A stretch of 38,475 nt of DNA, taken from Clavulina sp. PMI_390 (taxonomy: Eukaryota > Basidiomycota > Agaricomycetes > Cantharellales > Hydnaceae). A program made the translations under genes and the position numbers. The DNA lies in contig WIDE01000010.1 in NCBI GenBank assembly GCA_015039315.1, forward strand, positions 387,478-425,952, read 5' to 3'. Each line of letters starts with the position of its first letter. Within the stretch, counting starts at the first letter, position 1. Shown here piece by piece: positions 1 to 9,728 of the stretch. The notes under the pieces are model-generated. The model did no database searches and was not told where the DNA came from. It was given only the letters and a program-made list of their open reading frames with translations.

Positions 1-173
1 ACCACAGGCAATTTGCCTCGAGGTGCGCTACGACTGTCTCCACGTCTTTTTTCGAGTTCAAACGAGGACCTCGAAAAGGTGAGAAGAGCCTCAAGCCGGT
101 TAACCCACGGGGACATATCCCATCGGAGAGGATTGTTGTCAAAGCGAACAACGATAGGAGCTGTTGAAGACAT
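1..173 (-). CDS. Glutathione S-transferase-fold (Fax/metaxin-like N-terminal) protein, 5' part only
   Basis: The first 57 codons and two more bases of a minus-strand gene run off the left edge of the window. The ATG is at 173-171 and the frame stays open to base 1 without an intron. The protein begins MSSTAPIVVRFDNNP, continues through SPWVNRLEALLTF and reaches APRGKLPVV. That order (SP near the first helix, a basic linker, then a G-K-x-P segment) is what the thioredoxin-like N-terminal domain of Fax/GST_N_4-type proteins looks like. No catalytic cysteine or serine can be judged from this fragment. It sits 320 bp beyond the stop of the Rrp40 gene, on the same strand. The family call rests on a short stretch, so another thioredoxin-fold protein is possible. 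An overlapping plus-strand reading frame (13-426) resembles nothing and was left out. Confidence 0.5.
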   Translation of the reverse strand, partial: MSSTAPIVVRFDNNPLRWDMSPWVNRLEALLTFSRSSFELEKRRGDSRSAPRGKLPV

Positions 174-493
174 GGCAGGGTTTTCGGATTGGGTCACTGG
201 TGTCAAAGCCCTTCTGTGCGGTCAGAAAGCTTATGCTAAAAGTGCTGGAGGTGGTACGTGGAAGGAGAACGTGAGACTCGACAGCCGGTTAACGCTTGGC
301 GACGTGATCCGGATTGAATGGGAAATATTCGAAAATTGCACGACGGGGACCGTAGAGAAACCAATCAAAGGTTGTAAGAGCCTTATTGTAACCGAAATAT
401 CACAGGATCATTACTTTTGTCCCTAGCGGTACAGGTACGCGAAGATGTTGGGTGTTTGTAGCTTGAATGAATGACAATCATGTTCGTGGGAAA
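174..493. other. Intergenic, promoter side of the GST-like gene and 3' side of rrp40
   Basis: This 320-bp gap lies between two minus-strand genes. It should hold the rrp40 polyadenylation region and the promoter of the GST-like gene. I see no clear TATA box or repeat. Confidence 0.5.
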
Positions 494-1398
494 CTATGAG
501 TTCAGGTTCTCGTCCAGCCATCGTTTAACATCAACATCTGTGAGCAAACCCTTTTGATCTGGGTCAGAATCATCCGCCCACTCTACTGCACGCGAGAACA
601 GGATGGTGTGAGGGGTATCAGGAGCCTTGAACCATACACGGCCATTCATCCCTATTGCAATCTCAAAAGGGAATCGAGCGCCGAGTTTTGGGAGTAATGG
701 GTGGGCCTGAGATATAAAGCTGGTAGGACGAGCCAGGCAAGCACATTAGATGAGCTTTAACCCCGAGAAACTTAAGGACTTACGATCTTGCAAGGCCTAA
801 CGAACAATTGACCATGAAACCGGACTTGAGCTCTCCATAGCCTTCCGCTTTATGGGTTGTTGGATCCACACATTCGACTTCAGGCTCCATGTCCCGGTTT
901 GCTAGCGATACTCGACAATAAACAAGTGAGCCAACCTAGAAGATGGTGAGATCGAGATTGAACAGGTAATTCGTATAGCCCACAAACCTTGAGTGCAGGC
1001 TTATTCCTCTTCGATGCTCCTTCAAACGCCAATGCATCTAAGGATGCGTGGTGGGCCGAGCCCAGATCGACTCGGAATCCTTCAGCATGACGCGCCACTA
1101 TCACACCAATAACAGATTCGCCGACACTAGGGACATACTATAAAAAAGAAGATGACCTATTTGTAGCTTTTAAGGCGGGCAGAAAACATACTCTGGTTGT
1201 GTTCTTTTCCACCCACCATCTCTTTCCATTCTCGCTCGAGTTCAGGATCCCACTTCGCGTTGCTATGATCGGGTCATTGGAGGATGATGGAGAGCTTCCG
1301 GAAGATGTTTGGACGAGACCGGGCCCAAGTTTGAGAGACTTTTGTTTCTCAGCACGCGCTGGGACTTGATCGCCAGGAAGGACGAAGGTAGACGCCAT
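494..1398 (-). CDS. RRP40: Exosome complex component Rrp40 (S1/KH cap subunit)
   Basis: This is a non-catalytic cap subunit of the RNA exosome, which binds RNA above the Rrp41/42-type ring in nucleus and cytoplasm. Exons on the minus strand are 1398-1192, 1137-988, 935-784 and 719-494, with introns of 54, 52 and 64 nt, giving 244 residues (yeast Rrp40 has 240). The N-terminus has VLPGD and LKLGPGL. The S1 domain starts at YVPSVGESVIGVIV and runs through FRVDLGS and FEGASKRNKPALKVGSLVYC. The segment EVECVDPTTHKAEGYGEL follows. The KH-like part carries IAIGMNGRVWFK, which matches the GxNG motif typical of Rrp40. The ATG at 1398 was chosen because MASTFVLPGD aligns with the family start; an upstream in-frame ATG at 1461 would add 21 unlikely residues. 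For the last intron only the acceptor ending at 720 restores the KH frame. Confidence 0.95.
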
Positions 1399-2690
1399 CA
1401 CAAATGTAAACAAACGACTCCCTATGATGCGCCCGTACTTGGCAGTATGTTTCATTCCCATCTTCCTGCGTGCTCATGCAAAATAGCCAGGAGCCAATGT
1501 TCCGACTCGCGGTCCTCTGAAATAACTCCTCTCAGTTCATATATCTGAGGCGCCACACTCAATTATTCTTATATCGACTACGGGAGCATGTTGTGGGAGG
1601 CAAAATCTTGACTCGGGAGCGCCCAGCTGCCCATACATCAGATCCTAGAATCTGATCTACCGTAATAGCTTCTCTTTGACCGACCCTGCTAGGGATACTG
1701 CTGCTCAGAAGCAGCAGGAACTGCATATTCTCCACTTCGTCGCTTCTCCATGGCAGGGACTAGGACCGCTGAATAGTGGCTCTTTATCCCATAGCATAAC
1801 CCAGATCCATACGATTCTGGGCGTGCGTCATAGCCGATTATCAATTAAAGGCGAAGCTAGCGCAAGAGGACAAAGAAGACGAGAGAACTTGAGTCATAGA
1901 ATCAGGGGGATCTTATTTTTCGCGAAGCTAGTTTTGACAGAGAAACCAGGAGCTGATTCGCCCACGAGGCATACATGCCAAACGATATTGATTCAGAAAA
2001 AAGGAAATGATCTGCTCCTATTCCCGGCCAGTGAGTACATCTCATCATCCCTCGCTTTGCGTTATGCTACTTGTATTAAGGATTGGGGCTGGAGGCAAGT
2101 TCATTAGTCCAAAAAATTGGCTCTTTTCTAGCCCTACACTACTCAACCCAAATGTACGCGATCGCAATCTCCAGTGGCAGATTGCCAGGAATGTAGATAT
2201 TTGGTGCAGAAATGGTCACAGGGCGAATGATATTAGCAAGATGGTGTGGATGAACGAAAATAATCAGAGGAAACTACAGCAGCATGCGCGAAGCAAGCAA
2301 GAGGAACGAAGTGAAACCGAGATATTTCAGACAAAAAGACAAGGTATGGCTGAAGCACACTGCAAAGTACAACGAGGAAAAAGTGAAGAAGAGTAATCGA
2401 GAAGCGAAGCGCATAATATGAGGAATAAAAATATCGCACGGTAAAAGCATGTCAATAGAAGACAGACAGGAGGTGTTACTGAGGCACCTCGTAGACAAGT
2501 AGTGTTAGGGATGTTGGTTGAGGGAAAACCAAGGCTCAGAATACAGGTCGGAAGAGAGAGAAAGAACGCAGCTGTGGCGCAAATAAGTAGGAGGCGGAGG
2601 GATGGGGCATAAACAAACGTCTTGGGGTTTTCCATGGCCGTCCTAGCCAGCGAGGGTCGTAACAGATGGGTAATCCACAGCTTGAACTCC
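1399..2690. other. Intergenic region upstream of rrp40 and downstream of the phosphoesterase
   Basis: This 1.3-kb stretch contains the rrp40 promoter and the phosphoesterase 3' region. From about 2200 to 2600 the plus strand is purine-rich, as expected opposite a pyrimidine-rich 3' UTR. Reading frames at 1676-2107 and 2007-2396 (plus) resemble no known protein. The one at 1676 begins with TTG rather than ATG. A small intron-containing gene around 1650-1800 cannot be excluded, but I could not assemble one. Confidence 0.4.
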
Positions 2691-5161
2691 TTAGCGGCGG
2701 CGACTGCCACTGTACAGTTCAAGGTCGTCCATTGTGCGAGACAGCTGGTGCTCATTGTAAGGGGGAGGTGGTCCGTCGAGCGAAGACCTGCCACCACGCG
2801 GGGCTGGGGGCGGGGGCAGCTTTGGAAGATCGATAACAACGGCTTGCCAGCCATCACTGCCCATCAAGTCTCGAGAATTGCTTATGGCGTCTGGTTCTCC
2901 CTGGGTCCGCGCATGCCTGGCGTTATAGGTCCCGCGCTCGGGAGTATCAAAATCGACTGGGTTGACGGCGCCGTTCACGAAGATGACGCCGTCTCCGCTA
3001 AAGAGAGGAGGTTCGGGTGGCGGTGGGGGAGGACGCATCCCATTCACATATCGATGTTCGGCATAATTGCCGTCCTCAAAATATTTATCCGGATCCTCGT
3101 AGGCACGGTCATCAAGTGTGTCGCTATCTGAGTCTTTGTTCACAAGAGTCTTATCGGTCGAGTCTGACTTGATCGATACCAGAGTTGACGAGGAGTCCCG
3201 AGAGCTGGCTTTGGACGAGAGAGAATCTTCGGAAAGGTTAGAGGTTCTTGAGAGTTTGGAAAGTTTGGAATCCCGCAGTACTTTTGGCAGCTTGGAGGAC
3301 AGTGGAGTGGGGTCAGTTGTTTTAGGAAGCGAGTCCACTCGGGGTCGGCCTGATTCACCCGACTTGCTAGTTCGGTTCCATGAGAGCAAAGAACGCGCTT
3401 TGTTAGAGGCAGCCTCTATCTTGGACTGGGCTTTCTTGTCAGCATCATTGATGTTCTGTCGAGAGACTCGAGGGTGTGACGAAGGAAGAGCTGGAGAGCA
3501 ATGAGTTTGCGGAGGTGAAAACTGCGTCGGTACTTCAGTGAAGGTATTGTCGCCAAACTGGGCTCCCCGAGATTCATGGATATGGCCAAAAGCATGAATT
3601 TTAGGGCGGCAATCGTTGACCTTTCTGGCTAAGGATGGACAGCCAGCAGAGATCCCCTCATGCGTTGTATCAAGAATTCCTCGTGGCGGGCAATGTGTGA
3701 GCCTATTGTGACCCCAAGTTAGTAAGATGCGACGTAGTAGGCACAAGGGTTTAGAACTCACAATATATCGATATCTTCTGGGATCTTCCCCACATGTACT
3801 GTAGGGAGGAAGGATATGAGGTTATCTACACTCGGTTAAAGACATTTAACGCACTATCAGCCTCTTCGCCTGGTAGATAGTTGAAGGCCATATCGCCGAA
3901 GCGTGGAGACCACTGGGATGATCGATCAGCTAACTTAAGACAGAAAGGTCATAAGAAGTGCTCACAGGGGAACCGTATGCCTTCCAAGTCCGACCTCCTA
4001 ATTCGAAACTGACCGAGTTCTCATTGAGATAGTAGAGGCCACAGGCACGGGCTTGATTGCTACGATACATCTCGATGAGCTTGTCCACGCGTGAGTCCTA
4101 TGAGAACAATTTTAGGAAGCCTCGCATCGGTGTAGACGAGAATATCCATACGGGGGCATTCTGGTGCATTGGAAAGCGGTACTTGTTGGCTTTGAAAAAG
4201 CGGCGATGTAGAGGAAGGTCGTGGTTGCCGGCAATAACCCTATCAAGAAAGGGTTAGCATGAAGAAGAGAGCAACTGATGCAGATTAGGACGAACAGTTT
4301 GACTGTATGGGGCTGACTACGTAGCCAATGATACGTGTCCATCAGCCCCTGCTCCGAGCCATCGGAGAGGTCCCCAGTGTGAATGAGCATGTCACCATCC
4401 GGGATTTCCAGAGCAGATCCATGGGTATCACTAATACAGACAATTCGAACACAATCGTCGGCTAATCGAGGTGGAGAGTCGCCAGGATAACGAGTAAACA
4501 CGCGTTCCCCTGAAGGTCCGTCCTGGCGGCAGAACCCGTTCTCATAGTACCCAGGCGGAGGGGTGAGGGGAGGAGAGGGTGAAGATGGAGGTAAACCCGA
4601 GCGACGGAGGCTTTCAGCTGATGAGAGGTCTAACGGAGGAGGCGCGGCTTTTCGAGAGCTGGGAACTGCTCTCCGAGACAGGGGTGGATCCAGCCGCGAG
4701 GCGTCGGTCGGATATGCAGCGGAGCGGAGCTGGCCACGAGAAAGGGCTCTAAATCCATCCTCACAAGCTGCAGACGAGCGAGACAAGGTCGTGTCGTCTA
4801 GTGGAAGTTCAAAACTTCGGGCAGGCTGGCCAGGTTTGTCCGAAGGCTGTAAATAGAAGCGAGCGCCGGAGCCAGGTTGATAGGTATGCCGGCCACCATG
4901 GGAAGCATAAGAAGAGATTTCTGATGGTTGAGTAGCCTCGTAAGAATCAAAAGTTCCCCGGAGAGGTGAACTATGCTTTGGATGATGATGATATCCACCG
5001 GAGGCGTATTTTGGCGGCGTGATTCGTTCATCAACAGGGATTTTCACTCGACGCTTAGGAGGAGCGTAGTCCGAGCTGTAACCTCCGTCGCCGTTGTAAT
5101 GATTACGGCGGGGTTTTCCAGAGTCGGCGAGAGCTAGCCGTGTTGCGCTGACGGCCGCCAT
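2691..5161 (-). CDS. Calcineurin-like metallophosphoesterase (MPPED/UPF0046 type) with long disordered arms
   Basis: This is a predicted dimetal phosphoesterase; its substrate is unknown. Exons are 5161-4296, 4239-4152, 4097-3966, 3912-3855, 3798-3762 and 3702-2691, with introns of 53-59 nt, giving 730 residues. All metal-site motifs of the family are present across the splices: ISDTHG (D245, H247), HTGDLSDG (D264), AGNHD (N294, H295), THCPPRG (H396) and GHIHE (H433, H435). The loop AYGSPWSPRFGDMAFN between them matches the MPPED subgroup, whose members include mammalian 239AB and bacterial phosphodiesterases. The catalytic core occupies about residues 238-440. The N-terminal arm of about 235 residues and the C-terminal tail of about 290 residues are low-complexity (Ser, Pro, Arg), with a polyproline run near PPPPPPEPP and a His repeat from a GAT run near 4981-4994. 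The gene diverges from the cyclin gene. Confidence 0.9.
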
Positions 5162-5382
5162 AGCGAGGAGGGGGAGAATTTCGACATTTCATAGCTATAG
5201 GTCTTAGTAGATAATGCGAGAAAAACTTCTGATTCTCTACGTCTGAATATTTGGAGAGACAGAAAAAAAACGGAAACTTGAAAACATGCAGGCAAGAAGC
5301 AGCCATGTGTGACTGGAGAATTTGTCACGTCACGCCGAACATTCACTGACATCTTCTGTGGCGCGCTTGCCTCCTCTGCCTC
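5162..5382. promoter_or_regulatory. Divergent (bidirectional) promoter region, phosphoesterase / cyclin
   Basis: Only 221 bp separate the start codons of two divergent genes, so both promoters must fit here or overlap the genes. The block around 5314-5345 is CG-rich and no strong TATA box is seen, which fits constitutively expressed housekeeping genes. Confidence 0.6.
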
Positions 5383-6889
5383 ATGACAGGAACGAGTGTC
5401 AACCATCCGTACTTCACCCCGGATGAACTGGCTTTCCTATGCGACCGCCAGCGTGGGGGTAAAATGTCAGAAACTCAGGAGAGCAAAGCGCGCACTCAAG
5501 CATGCATGTTTATCGAGGCTGTCTCCGCAAGGATAGGCTTGTGCGCACCCCACCAATATCATTGAGAAATACCCTGAAACTCGCCTGATTCTCTTCCCGT
5601 ATATCCTTCTTGTCTTCCTAGCCCGCGTGCAACTATTGGGACTGCGCAGACATTATTCCACCGATTCTACTTATTCTTCCCGTGGCGGGACTTTAGTTTC
5701 TACGTGAGTGATTTGCCTATTTTATCGGAGAGGGTCAAAGTAACGTGTTTTGATTCAATCGAAGGATGTATCAATGGCCGCGCTGTATGTTTCCAGCAAG
5801 ATGCATGATACCCTGAAGAAACCAAGGGATCTCCTCATGGTGTCATACGCCGTTCGCTTCCCGGAACTTGCTGCGAAAGCAAAACATGGAGGGGAAATCG
5901 ACATTGATCCTGCGGTATTACCGTTCAACCCTCGATGGTTCTTGATTTGCTGACTCCCGTTTTAGACGCTGGAAGCCGACCGCCGCAAACTGCTCGCCGT
6001 GGAGCGTCTGGTTATGGAGACTGTCTCGTTCAATTTCAGAGTCCGGATGCCTTTCCCTTATGTGATCAAGGTTGCTCGGGATCTTCGAGGTCTGTATTTC
6101 CTCACTGGGTGTTTTTCACGTCACTAATGTTATTTTACAGCTGGGAAATATCTGGCGAAACTAGCATGGACCCTCTCGGTTGACAGGTGAGTCGCCCTTG
6201 AACGCTTTGGGTCGGATCACTGATAAGAGAATAAGCCACCGTACCATGGCTCCGCTGCTATTTCCGCCACACGTCATCGCCGTAGCTTCGATCTATCTTG
6301 CCGCGAAGCTTGATTGCATTGACAATGAGACTGGTACACCTACACAGGAAGGCGAGAGAACCAGTCAGGAGATTGCGGATTATCTTGGAAATTCTGGGCC
6401 TTGGGAGCAGAAGTTCAGAGTTGAACTACGAGATCTTGAAGGTGGAACTTTACCTTATCACTTCTAGCATCCTGATTGCTCACGAAAGACAAACCGTTAT
6501 GCGTCGTGCAATTTATAGAGATTTGTCATGCTATTCTGGATGTCTTGCTGCATGCAACTTCCGCGACAGCAAGTGTCCAAACTTCTCCGCACACACCACA
6601 TACGCCACAAACCCCCGCCTCACCTTCTCCGGGCGTTTCGGGCGCCTCCGCGTCGGCGGTTTCGGCTTCTGGCGTCTCTCACTCTTCGGAAACACCTCTA
6701 TTCTCTATGGATGTGCTCACACGACTGAAGATCCAGCTTCGAGAGCAGCCTAAAGTTGGCGCACCACGAGTCAGAGGTCCGATACCAGATCGCGACAACA
6801 GGCTTTTCTTTAGCGAGACAGCCCCAGGACGTAATGCAGCAAATGAGACAGAAGGGACTGTGCGGTTCATCTTTGGGCCAGAGCTGTAG
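5383..6889 (+). CDS. C-type cyclin, CTD kinase subunit (Ctk2 / cyclin K-like)
   Basis: This is a predicted regulatory subunit of a transcriptional CDK that phosphorylates the RNA polymerase II C-terminal domain. Exons are 5383-5540, 5622-5703, 5765-5914, 5966-6089, 6141-6186, 6236-6441 and 6519-6889 (378 residues). The protein opens with YFTPDELAFL, then RTQACMFIEAVSARIGFPR. The first cyclin box continues through TLFHRFYLFFPWRDF and DVSMAALYVSSKMHDTLKKP. RMPFPYVIKVARDL and LAWTLSVDS lead into the second box with LFPPHVIAVASIYLAAKL. The K-x-H-DT-KKPR segment and the YAVRFPELAAK stretch are typical of fungal Ctk2 and cyclin K. The C-terminus is a Ser/Thr/Pro-rich tail from about residue 265, ending in TVRFIFGPEL. 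Cyclin L or T is less likely by motif. The neighbour across the divergent promoter is the phosphoesterase. Confidence 0.88.
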
Positions 6890-7355
6890 TGGGGTAACGC
6901 CACCTAGAGAGCAATTGATGGGGAGGAGGGCATTCCGTAAGTACCCATATTGGTGATGAGCCCCCGGAGCGGTATATTGACTTGTGCGCCAGCTTATGTC
7001 TTGGCGTCGTTTCCTCTTGGAGCTCATCATCAACAACGTCCCCCATCACGTGCCTGTTACATTACTTGTCGGCCACATCCCCGACGCACATTGTCATGTC
7101 ACCTCGACATTGATTCGCCCTGCTACTCTTACTTCGCTTTCCTGCTCCGGTTTCATCTATCAACATGTAATCCAACTTGCAACCCATCATGGGGATTCAT
7201 TGCCCAATCTCATCACTATCTTGCTGACCCCAAGCTATTGGTTTCAATATTTTGCGAACCCGACATTATGGGGCCAAGCCCAAGCATAAAGGTATAAAGC
7301 CTCACTTGAAACGTCTCAGAATTCCCCAGTTCCTCGCTCCAGTCTAATCTTCATC
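6890..7355. other. Intergenic region with promoter of the CAP protein gene
   Basis: This 466-bp gap lies between two plus-strand genes. Its distal end carries a TATA box (listed separately). I see no other gene or repeat. Confidence 0.5.
7293..7299 (+). promoter_or_regulatory. TATA box of the CAP protein gene
   Basis: TATAAAG lies 63 bp before the ATG at 7356, within GGTATAAAGCC. The spacing leaves a 5' UTR of about 30 nt. This suits a strongly regulated gene for a secreted protein. Confidence 0.65.
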
Positions 7356-8095
7356 ATGTTCGCCAAGCTTGCTACCGTCCTTCTCGCTGCCTCTACTGTG
7401 ATGGCCGTTGGCGTCCCAGCAGAGAGGGCCCCAGTTGAGAACGTCACGCTGCGCGCTGTCAGCCCCAGCACCCACATCCCAAGTGGTGAACATGCTCGTT
7501 CTCTCGGCGTAGAGAAGCGTGTCGTACCAAGCGACTACCTTACTCCCCATAACGCGGCACGTACTGCCACTGGTGCTGCGTGAGTTTCTCTTGGATGTTA
7601 CTGCAACTACTCATAACTAAATCACATATTTCCTAGGGCCTTGGTTTGGGACACGTCTCTGCAGGCTTCAGCGCAATCGTGGGCGAACGGTTGTGTCTTC
7701 GAGCACAGCGGGGCTGGCGAGAACCTTGCTGCTGGCACTGGTAACTTCGACGCTGCTGCCGCCGTCCAGGCATGGGTGAATGAGGCCAGCTCGTACGACC
7801 CCAGCAACCCCCAACCTTCTCACTGGACTCAAGGTTCGTACAGCCACTGATGGACATGCTTGGGGTTGTGTGTACTAACTCTCATGCCCAGTCGTGTGGA
7901 AGTCGACCACTAAGCTTGGCTGCGCAGTGGCTACGTGCAGTGGTATCTTCCCCGCCTCCTACGGCCCTGCCCAGTACCATGTTTGCCACTACAGTCCTGC
8001 TGGCAATGTGATTGGACAGTTCCCGTAAGTTTTCTCTGAACGATCCAACGCTCTGTCAGCTCATTAGATCGAATTTCTTTAGTCAGAACGTTTGA
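7356..8095 (+). CDS. Secreted CAP-superfamily (PR-1/SCP/TAPS) protein
   Basis: This is a predicted extracellular CAP-domain protein; fungal members such as yeast Pry1 bind sterols and fatty acids. Exons are 7356-7579, 7637-7833, 7892-8024 and 8083-8095 (188 residues), with introns of 57-58 nt. Residues 1-17 form a signal peptide ending near STVMA. A propeptide follows and ends at a Kex2-type LysArg pair at residues 54-55. The CAP domain fills the rest: PHNAAR, ALVWDTSLQASAQSWAN, CVFEHSGAGENLA, then HWTQVVWKSTTKLGCA, and YHVCHYSPAGNVIGQFPQNV at the C-terminus. The HxTQVVW and YxVCxY signatures and the cysteines of the fold are present. The stretch between HNAAR and LVWD is shorter than usual. 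The last exon is only 13 nt. As a small secreted protein it could act at the cell wall or as an effector, which the sequence alone cannot decide. Confidence 0.93.
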
Positions 8096-9728
8096 GCGTC
8101 GGCGGGTCCTTAGATACGAAGTCTCTACTGTCTACGATAGCCCCCGTCAGCCTTGTTGGACTTTGTCAGCTCGGTTGACCTTGAGGCAACAGCTCGTTAC
8201 CCTGAAATACACGACCTCTAGCACTAATTGTGAGTCTGCATGAAGTAGATGTCCCGATCTGGACTTGGCTCCCAGCTTGGTGCATGACATTGTGGGTTTG
8301 AAGTAAATTGTTCGGAACTGTTACTGAGAGGTCGTTCACCCTGAGGTGATAAAACTTGTTCCGAACGAACGAGGACATCCCTTCTATCGCCGCTTCAGAC
8401 CCTGCGCACCAGCTCTTGAGACTCTAAGAGTTGTTCCTCAAGTGTTGCTCAGGAGGAGTCATGTCCTTCAGAAAAGCGTTGCTATGGGGCTGCACTAAAC
8501 GAACTGGAGCTATATTTGCTCGTTCCATGATCGTTTCTGAACAAGCTTATGTGACAGATCCTTGACTCCAGAATCACTCGTTTATCTTCAGTGATCTTGT
8601 CACTCTCCTCTGGCTGTCCAACGTGGAGGCTTAACCATAGATCCACAACAGCCTAATTTCCTCCCTCATGGCCATTCCAAAAGGCGCGTGGCGATGCTGT
8701 TGAGAGCCATTTTATGTTCTCATCGCCAGATCTAGGGTCGCGTCAAGCCTATGGGTGTTATTAGATGACTGCAGGAAGTAGCGCGGTCATGGGGGCTCAA
8801 CGTTCATGCCGCCTTTGTGCGCCCATCTGATTGCTCTGATGCTTGACATCTTGGCTGAACCCTTTTCAGTCGTGGGATAGCTGATAACCCCCCTACTTCA
8901 TGGCGATTCCTTTTCATACTTGACAGTGACCGGCGCGGGTTACATCTCATGAGACAGGAGGCCCGAATCGACGTCGAAGATGCCGGTCTCGGTCGATGGA
9001 ACCTGATCTGATACAAAAATCTTGGAATCACGATCTAGATTCTGAGCAGACGAGCTACCCAAGGGCACGAATCAGCATCAGCCAGGAACCCAGAGAGATC
9101 AAGGAGCATGGATGGATTGTTCCAAAAATGTACTATTGTACACATGTACAAAGGCAGAACGAACAGAATATTTAGTGTTGACTAACAATTGAGCTTAATT
9201 GCTACGATAACGTTATCTAGGGCTACAACTATGGGTGGGATGGTCGTAAATGAATGAAAGGTATTGTGAGGGCGATAATAAAACTCTGCTTGCCGTTGCA
9301 GAGCGGAATCTTTAGAATCGGGTAAAAAGCTCGACAAAGGGATCAATGTAGAGGTAGAGGAGGCCAAGCAGAGTCCAAAAAAACACCGGGAGAGGAGAAA
9401 GGCGGGAACCCGTAGGTGCGGATCCGAGAAAGAAACAATTGAGGTGGCACAGTTTCCACGGCGGCCTGGCTCGGCGTCGCAGAACGTTGCAATCGGATAC
9501 CGGTTGCCATGGAGAATCAGGGGTTGGAAATCTATAAGGGCGTGTGCTGTTGTAGGAAAATAGTCGCTATTGCGATGGTGGTTGAGATCGCTGATGAAGA
9601 TGATTTGATGCTTTGGGGGGCGCTGCCCAAATGAAGAAGCTGAACGAAAAACAGGGAACCATGCTGGGCCAGGGCGGACTCGGTCCGTTCTAGCTGGAAG
9701 AAAGCGGCAAAGATGCATATTTTTGGCA
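8096..9728. other. Gene-poor intergenic region between the convergent CAP and Nox genes
   Basis: These 1.6 kb lie between two convergent genes, so no promoter is required here. Only short reading frames occur and none resembles a protein. The 222-codon minus frame at 9182-9850 is mostly the Nox 3' UTR; it covers the last Nox intron and exon in a frame that does not match the protein. Confidence 0.5.

Noticed and set aside
13..426. 137-codon plus-strand frame at the left edge
   Set aside because: No similarity is seen, and the minus strand reads as a GST-fold N-terminus over bases 1-173.
8209..8336. Short inverted repeat ACGACCTCT / AGAGGTCGT, considered as a MITE end
   Set aside because: The arms are only nine bases long, and no target-site duplication or internal structure supports an element.
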